Assembly (NCBI GenBank): GCA_963920665.1
Contig: OY987273.1
Coordinates: forward strand, 7,256,501-7,320,500
Length of the DNA stretch: 64,000 nucleotides
From: Straminergon stramineum
Lineage: Eukaryota > Streptophyta > Bryopsida > Hypnales > Calliergonaceae
Reading direction: 5' to 3'
The notes beneath the pieces are model-generated. The model searched no databases, was not told where the DNA came from, and worked only from the letters and a program-made list of their open reading frames with translations. Every line of letters begins with the position of its first letter. Within the stretch, counting starts at the first letter, position 1. Shown piece by piece: positions 57,711-64,000 of this stretch. Made by a program: the position numbers and the translations under genes.

Positions 57711-57922
57711 TCTCTTTACTTTCACTCTTCTATTTGGGCATCATTGCCACGTTGGATGTGCTACTATTGCTTCACGCGCTAGTTGCTCCTACATGGTGGA
57801 GAGTGGGGGTCAAATATCTTTCATGACACATTGGATTTATTACCTTGGTTACGTATGGACACAAAAACACAATATTCATTTTTTATTTCTGAAGAACTGG
57901 TGAAGGGGTGTGAAGTTGGAAA

Positions 57923-60265
57923 ATGGAAACTTCAAGTTCTAAGGGGACATTCAACGATCAAGCAGTTATAACAGATGCAGATGGTGCTGAAGTTGAAAGC
58001 AGCAAAAGATCTAAACCAAAGGGGGTGGGACAACAGTTGCGTTTTCACATTTTGGATGACGTCAACATCAAGGCGGAGACCAATTGGGAGACGGAGGACG
58101 TGGAGTAATGGACCTTCAAATTGTACTGAAAATATGTAAAAATGTATCACATTAGGAAGTTGTGGCCTCGAGATTGTCACACTCTTCACACTCGTGAATA
58201 TTGTTTTAAACCAACAAATTGTCTTAGTGATCATTTTGTCCATCGCTCCATGGAGGTGTGGCAAACCCTTTTTCCAAACAAGGCTATGAGCAAGGGCAAA
58301 ATTAACTACAGCTTGGAAAGCATGGTTTACGTTGAACAGATTTTGGCTCGCAAGGTGAATTGGAGCACATATCCTATGGTAGCGTCAATTCCACTTGCAA
58401 TTGGTCAACATCAGAAAGACATTCTTGATACGTTCAATCCAAAGGCATAGTTCCCTAGAGCATATGAACCAAATGCCGCGTCAAAGAATGTTGTAGACCA
58501 CATTCACATCCCTCTTCAATCTAAAGTGCATAGTGTAGAAGTTGCGCATGGAAAAAAGAAGGCAGTAGAGCCGAGTGTTACATGTAACACCATAGCAAGG
58601 AACACTTCTTTTTTAGTACGTGTGGAGGGAGAGGGGTTTAGGACTCCACCAAAAGATTTGATTCCTACACTGAACATGACAAAAGGAGTGTAGATGGAGA
58701 ACACTCCAAAAAATCCACCTTGTTCCAAAGAACATGGGTCAACATCAAAGCCACGAAAGCAGAAGGAAGAGGTTTCTATAGAAGAAATTGCTATGACACA
58801 CGTTTGTATTGATAGGTTTTTGAACAACTATGCCCAAGACATCATGTTCAATGTCCCTTCATCTCTTCACTCGATGAGAAGACCAAGCCCAATTAACAGC
58901 TTGACAAATGAAGTGCCAACGTTACCAAATAGGAATGAAGAGCACCCTAGTGAACTGACAAGTATAGGGATGGACTTGGAGAACAAGGATATTGTCCACA
59001 GCAACGAAGAGATGTTGAATTTGGAAGGCCATCCATTGCCAGCGTTGTTGGGTCTGAAGGATCTAGAGTCATTGCTAAAGATGTCTCCATTGGAAGAGTT
59101 GGAGAACTTGTTGCAATGTACCCTCTGATGGAACCAATTTGAAATTGACTGAGGTGCAAATTACAATGGAAATGAAGGTGGCACAAGTAATGAAGGGGAC
59201 ACTACAAATGAAGGGCACAATTCCACTTCAAGCAAGGCAACAATGGGATTTGGTGAGATGTTCAGAATAGCTTATTCTCTATCATGTACAACTAGAATTG
59301 TGGTTGTATTGACGCTTGCCCTTGCAAAAATAACAGATACATTTTCCAAAATGATGCCATCTATTTTACATGGTGCTTTGGCTTTTAGGAAGTTTGTCAA
59401 ATTTGCGGACAAACTCTTAGACGAGAAATTGAAAGAGCTTCAACATATTGTTTCTTTGGAACAAGAGAATCAAGAATTGAGGGAGGTGTGTTATTCCAAA
59501 GAAGACCATGATGACTTGAAGGCAAAGTATGAGATATTGTAGAGGCAACATAAAACGGTGTCCGATTGTGTCTATTGGAGGACCTTGAACAATGACAATA
59601 AGAAGTTCAAGAAAGAAAACGAGTCTTTGAAGCTCACGAATGAAGATCTAAAGGCCATGAATGAGAAATTGGCATTCGAATTGAAGACATCTGAAGAGAT
59701 GTTAGAACAACATCACAAAACATTGTTAATATTGGAGAATGAGAAGGCAACTCAACAATGGAATGGCAGAGCAAGCCTATTGCAGGCAAGTCAACCAACT
59801 CAAGAGAGCGATGAACTCTCTCTTCTTCTTTACAAGGGCAAAGCTGTGAATGTGATAGTTGAACTCCCACGACCTATTAAGAGTCCTAAACTTTTACATT
59901 TTCCCTCTGTCTAAGATGTTTCTATAGAAACAAAAGACCATAAAGTTGAAGACTTAAAGCATCAATTGGATTTGGCAATTTGAGCAAAGAATGAGGCTGA
60001 GTCCATAATGAAATGAATGGAATAAGTGGAGTTCCTAAGCAAAATCCTTCCAATGGAAAAGGCAGACTTACATTGGGTGATGTGGGCGAGGCAACTCCAG
60101 AAACAATCTTTTGTATCATCCAGACTTATGAAAGGGCTCTTGAGGTATGCACTCAAATCAGATGCAGCATACGAGAACGTGAGGAGCTCTCATTTGTGTT
60201 TTGTAGAGAAGTTAGAGGACAAAAGAAAGAACCCTAATTTAAAACTTATAGTTCCGTATGTGTAG
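57923..60265 (+). pseudogene. Gene Y: coiled-coil protein of unknown function (decayed)
   Basis: One frame of 781 codons from METSSSKGTF to KLIVPYV, with about ten nonsense codons (at about 58106, 58448, 58691, 59126, 59540, 59912, 59980 and others) and no frameshift. N-terminal: basic, then FHILDDVNIKAETNW, TREYCFKPTN and GQHQKDILDTFNPKA. Middle: Pro/Ser-rich, then SLEQENQELREV and KKFKKENESLKLTNEDLKAM, a clear coiled coil (59400-59760). The C-terminal part looks helical. I recognise no catalytic domain. The last codons run into T5: the stop TAG lies in the T5 end sequence TGTAGTGGAGC, so the true C-terminus is lost. Intron positions are not evident. Confidence 0.5.
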
Positions 60266-62304
60266 TGGAGCATAAGTACCATTACAACACCAAAACGACA
60301 TAAAATGACTCGAAATATCATCCTAGGGGATTCTAGATTGTTGCTGCAAGTCGAGATTATTCGTATTACCAACTTAAGCACTCTCTTCACCTCTTTTCTC
60401 TCTTTTCCAGATCACTAACTTCTCGGAATCCAATCCGGATCTACTCCTTTTCGGAATCCGGATCCATCACTTCTCACACACTGGTTTTTTGGTGCCTCTG
60501 TTTTACCCTCAAAGAGTCCGCCTTTGATATTGTAGAGGGGTAGGGACTCACCACTCGTATTCCTCACACTCTCTTCTCTCTCTAAACTACACAAAACAAC
60601 CTTAGATCAAATGTTGCACTAGATCAAACCAAGAAACACTCTCACAACTTCCCAGAGGGCGAATCTAGAGGGCAGGTTAGTTAGAGCCGTAACAAATCCT
60701 TTCCACTATAACGTCAAATCAACAAAAATCGGAACCAATGGGAGATTGTTAGTCGTTCACTAGATTGATCCTATGGTTTGGCAAACCTTCTGGAGAGTAG
60801 GATGGAGATTTTTCTGTTGGCGGTTGCTTATCTCCACATGGAACCCTCCCTAGTATTCTGGACTCGCATCCACGCCACTCTTTGTCGGATTTCCGTTCCC
60901 GTGTTTTAAAGGCACCTTGCACAAGACCGTATTCACAAGCCTAAACTATGTCACAAACGTTCCCTCCCAAATCAAATCTAGTCACCTCAGATCCGGATTC
61001 CTCCTTCTCTCTCATACACTTCAACGTTCTCACAAGCAAACATAGAAAAGATGGATATACGACAGATCAATTCCTGAATGTCCACTTGGTGGCTGAGATT
61101 AAAGAAAGGATGACAAGATACCAACTACAAGTACTAGGATGGAATGAGAGGACAACAAGCCTTCCCTCCCTTTAAAACTCAAAACCCTAAAGCCAAAAAG
61201 CCACCCGGAAATCCAAGTGACCAACCACAAACCTCCCAAGAAACCTGAAAAGTCAAATCCTAAAAATTCGGAACCTAGCCCACACTTGGAAACCTGGATC
61301 AGATTCAAATTCAAATCCTAACTAACTAAAAACCTAACTACTTTGCCTTTTGCGCCTTCTTCTGACTACTCCTGCCTTGACTTGATGGTGTCCGAATTGA
61401 TGCCCTCGGAGTTGCTTTTGGAGTTGCTTTCACCGAGGTTGTCCTCAATGCTACCCGGGTTTGGATCTTCCGGATTCAAGATTGGGATAATGAACTCTAA
61501 GACCTACTTCTCCTTCCCATCTAGACAGTCACTAATGGCATACCCTTCTTTAGAATGGGCTGCATTCTTGAACTTCCCTACCACGAACTTATTCGTTTGA
61601 GAGGCTAATCCAGATCCCTTCCTGGGGAATCCGTATACCTTTGTCCAAACCTCCTCTATCCAGGTTCTAGGTTGCTCTCTCACTATTAGCTCATATTGAT
61701 TCAAAGCTTCTATGATGAGCTCTTGAATCATCCGATCATTCTTTATAGTCCATGGCCTAAGGAACAAACCAACACACCCTATCATGCTCAGGTCATCTTC
61801 TAACTGTGACCGGTCCCTCAGTCTTTCCGGAATGGTCAGACAAACCATCCGTGCTGTAACTAATGGTTTATGGATATCTCCCTCCGCCATCGTAAACTAG
61901 AACTAACTAAACTGCTGAAATGATCGCTAACTCACCACTCTTTCATTCAAGTATACGAGCGTAAAATCACTGTGGAAGAAAGAGGAAGAAAAAATGGAAG
62001 TGGTGGGGGTTAAGTACTCGTCATCCTACCGACCGTTCTAGAAGCGGACTGTTTACCGGTAACCGTTCCCTAGATTCCTAGATTGGAACTCTAGACCATA
62101 GGCTATTGCTATCCGGGTTTCCGGAATCCGGATTCGTCTTGGATCCTTTTACGAAATACCTAGATCATCTTCTCAACCTTCATGCAATGTTTAGGCTAAG
62201 AAGATTCTTATTCTATTCTCCTATAAGAAATTTTGAAAAATTGTATACTATTATAGACCTATTTTATAGTAACCTAGTGGATTCTGAGATTACGTCTCGC
62301 GACA
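60259..62304 (-). mobile_element. Element T, copy T5 (internal deletion)
   Basis: Minus strand. The 3' end TGTAGTGGAGCATAAGTACC is at 60261, the 1.1 kb block runs to about 61340, then the acidic C-terminus jumps at about 61477 directly to the N-terminal domain (about 1.5 kb of the gene deleted). The N-terminal 128 codons are open (MAEGDIHKPLVTARMVCLTI, 61890 to 61504). The 5' end TGTCGCGAGACGTAATC is at 62304. It faces T4 tail-to-tail. Confidence 0.75.
61504..61890 (-). pseudogene. T5 gag-like protein, N-terminal fragment
   Basis: Open for 128 codons and nearly identical to the T4 N-terminus (GCVGLFLRPWTIKNDRMIQE, YGFPRKGSGLASQ, AHSKEGYAISDCLDGK). It then crosses the internal deletion junction. 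Useful as the best-preserved N-terminal domain in the window. Confidence 0.6.
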
Positions 62305-62433
62305 TAGAGTAGCGGATTCAAGTCAAAAATGATGAAAGTCCACTCATGAGGGAGCTACAAGTGGTGTTGGGAATTTAGGGTCAGTTCTCACGACGATGAA
62401 TCCAACTTCATCCTAAATTGAAGCACCAATGGA

Positions 62434-64000
62434 GGATTATGAGAGATTCGCCATTATCCAACGCAACTTCTGGGACAACCACTTATCGTGCTTCTTATTC
62501 AAAAGTGTGCCAGTTCTAGTCAACATCAACCAATGCATAATAGCCTAAGTTGAAAACGTCATTTGGACTCTTCAAAAAGATATTGTGGAGGCAGTGAAGA
62601 ACGAAGTCATTCAAATTGGTGACATTAAGCAAAGGCAAAAAGTTTGTCTGACCCCTATGGATGACAAAAACCAACTGTTGAAGAAGAAGCCTGAGAAGTG
62701 GGACGACATAAAGGCTGGCAATTTCATGATAATCAATGGCTAATACAACATCACTGCGTCAAAGGAGCTTCAACAGGTAAGATGCACGGAGACTCGGAGA
62801 GAGCAGTTGAAGACGTGGGATGCACTCATTGTATGGTCAATTGATCCAAATCAATTGCGGAACATCTCTAGGTTCTACAATTGTACAAATCATTTGGACC
62901 ACACACAACCAACATGGGGTAATCACATGATTAGTTGTCAAAATATTTGGAATTTGTACAAGCGACCCACGAACATCACAACTGAGGATTCTACTAGAGG
63001 AAACAAGGCTATTTATAATTTGAATAATTATAAGCTAAGGATTTGTGGGCTCTCATTATTGTCGACTTGACGATAATATATAAGTTTTGAAATCCATAGT
63101 AGTTTTGTGGGAATATTGTTAGTTCTTTCTATGGATATATTTGATAAATATTAAGTGCTGCATCAGATGTCAATATCATAGAGTCGACGATATGATTGGT
63201 TATCAAAATCATAATTAATTTTCATTTGTTCTTGTCATCTTATTTCATAATATAGAACTTCACTGATGCAATCATTGACCGTTTCTAGAACATAAATCTT
63301 GAGAAGGACGGCGCTTCGATTAGGATGCCAACTGACCTCAAAAACAAAATGCAGATAATCACATTGCCAGATGACGTGTGGGTGATGTGGGAGAAGTTCT
63401 TGATGAAGCACTTAGAGGGCACCCTAATCAACCCCATGTCCTTGATTTCATTTAGAGATAACAAAACATTCAAAATAAAAGCAATGTTGTTGAAGAGAGA
63501 GTTCTTCAAGCACTGTGGTCATTTCAAAGACACTGATTTTGGTGCATACGCAAGACATTTACTCGGGAAAACTTGGCATTGAAATGCCATGTATCCAAAA
63601 GTTTCTATTGCTAGAACCAAAATTCTAGTAGAGAATAACATGGCAGGTGGAGACTAGGTGGAAAGGAGGAAGCGCAAGAAAGTTGCGCTTCAGGATTTGA
63701 TGGACATCAAACCCACCTTTAGGCTGGTTGATGACGATGGAGACATCGTAGATAAGACATGGCGATCATGGAAAGTGCAGCATCGGTTCACATCGGCCAC
63801 TTGGGATTTCCTCTTGATCCATCCGAAGTCAGAATACTTCAAGCAGCACCTACAAAACAATGCTTGGCTGAAACGAGCCAAGGACTTGAGGGAGAAATTT
63901 TCAAAGGTGCTCCACATGTTCACCAAATTCATGAAGTTGAAATATCAACTTCTCGAACCTTCAATTGGAGTCTAGATGCGAGGTATTGATGTTGCCGCTT
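62434..64000 (+). pseudogene. Gene X, copy X2 (5' part, runs off the window)
   Basis: Starts at about 62434 with MEDYERFAIIQRNFWDNHLS. Exon 1 continues through DIVEAVKNEVIQIGDIKQRQ and FMIING*YNITASKELQQ, which reads as INGQHNI with CAA changed to TAA and CAC to TAC, then LKTWDALIVWSIDPNQLRNI to about 63020. A probable intron ends TATATAG at about 63255. Exon 2 holds MPTDLKNKMQIITLPDDVWV, REFFKHCGHFKDTDFGAYAR, ERRKRKKVALQDLMDIKPTF and WRSWKVQHRFTSATWDFLLI, and ends off-window at RGIDVAA. I-N-G-Q-H is reminiscent of ParB/DGQHR-type domains (weak). At 63862-64000 it overlaps copy X1, which supplies the downstream part. Several nonsense codons. Confidence 0.45.

Noticed and set aside
51354..62304. 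T4-cargo-T5 as a single transposon with long TIRs
   Set aside because: No target duplication outside the paired ends (GTGAA on the left, TAGAG on the right), and T3 and T2 occur without a partner. Kept only as a hypothesis.
1..64000. CRISPR arrays, rRNA genes, tRNA genes, bacterial operons
   Set aside because: No regularly spaced repeats, conserved rRNA blocks, credible cloverleaves or ribosome-binding-site-led gene clusters were seen.

Overview
The window looks like repeat-rich nuclear DNA of a land plant. It contains DUF659-type hAT transposase genes, a MULE-type transposase with a C-terminal SWIM finger, CACTA-type MITEs, short plant-type TTTAGGG motifs, long AT-rich spacers and no operon-like packing. 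A seed-free plant (bryophyte or fern) is a guess from the general character of the repeats; the sequence does not prove it. I found no intact host gene. Nearly every coding region is a transposon gene or a decayed low-copy gene. Most decayed genes keep one reading frame over 1-4 kb and are broken by nonsense codons rather than by indels.

Layout. 1-6203: a MULE-like element (copy A, + strand). 6204-24870: a nest built on a repeat I call T, a gag-like, polymerase-less element about 3.5 kb long. T1 (+, truncated) faces T2 (-) across a remnant hAT gene. T2 is interrupted by a second full-length T (T3, 11053-14557) and by an 8.46 kb hAT element (15276-23737). The hAT element has a perfect 11 bp terminal inverted repeat and an 8 bp target duplication. 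It contains a decayed hAT transposase, a decayed protein-kinase-like gene, three GGACGG-rich arrays, a 200 bp assembly gap and a TTAA-flanked MITE. 24871-31780: a third kinase-like pseudogene (K3) and long AT-rich spacer. 31781-35430 and 45296-47290: a direct repeat pair (R1, R2); R1 carries an extra 1.65 kb insertion. 36262-39244: a degenerate low-copy gene (X1) carrying two CACTA-type MITEs. 39236-44290: MULE copy B (-). 49010-50486: kinase-like pseudogene K2. 51354-62304: full-length T4 (+) and internally deleted T5 (-) facing each other across 5.4 kb that holds a decayed coiled-coil gene (Y) and two more TTAA MITEs. 62305-64000: the 5' part of a second gene X copy (X2).

How the parts relate. 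The elements record an insertion order: T2 first, then T3 and the hAT element into T2, then the TTAA MITE into the hAT element. The most interesting candidates are: (i) the hAT element enclosing a kinase-like gene family, which recurs at two other sites, at least one of them beside GGACGG-rich DNA; (ii) the T family, whose copies occur twice as convergent pairs around cargo; and (iii) gene X, with a ParB-like NGQH motif upstream and a possible N6/N4-methyltransferase-like motif downstream. All functional assignments come from reading the sequence by eye; no database search was run.
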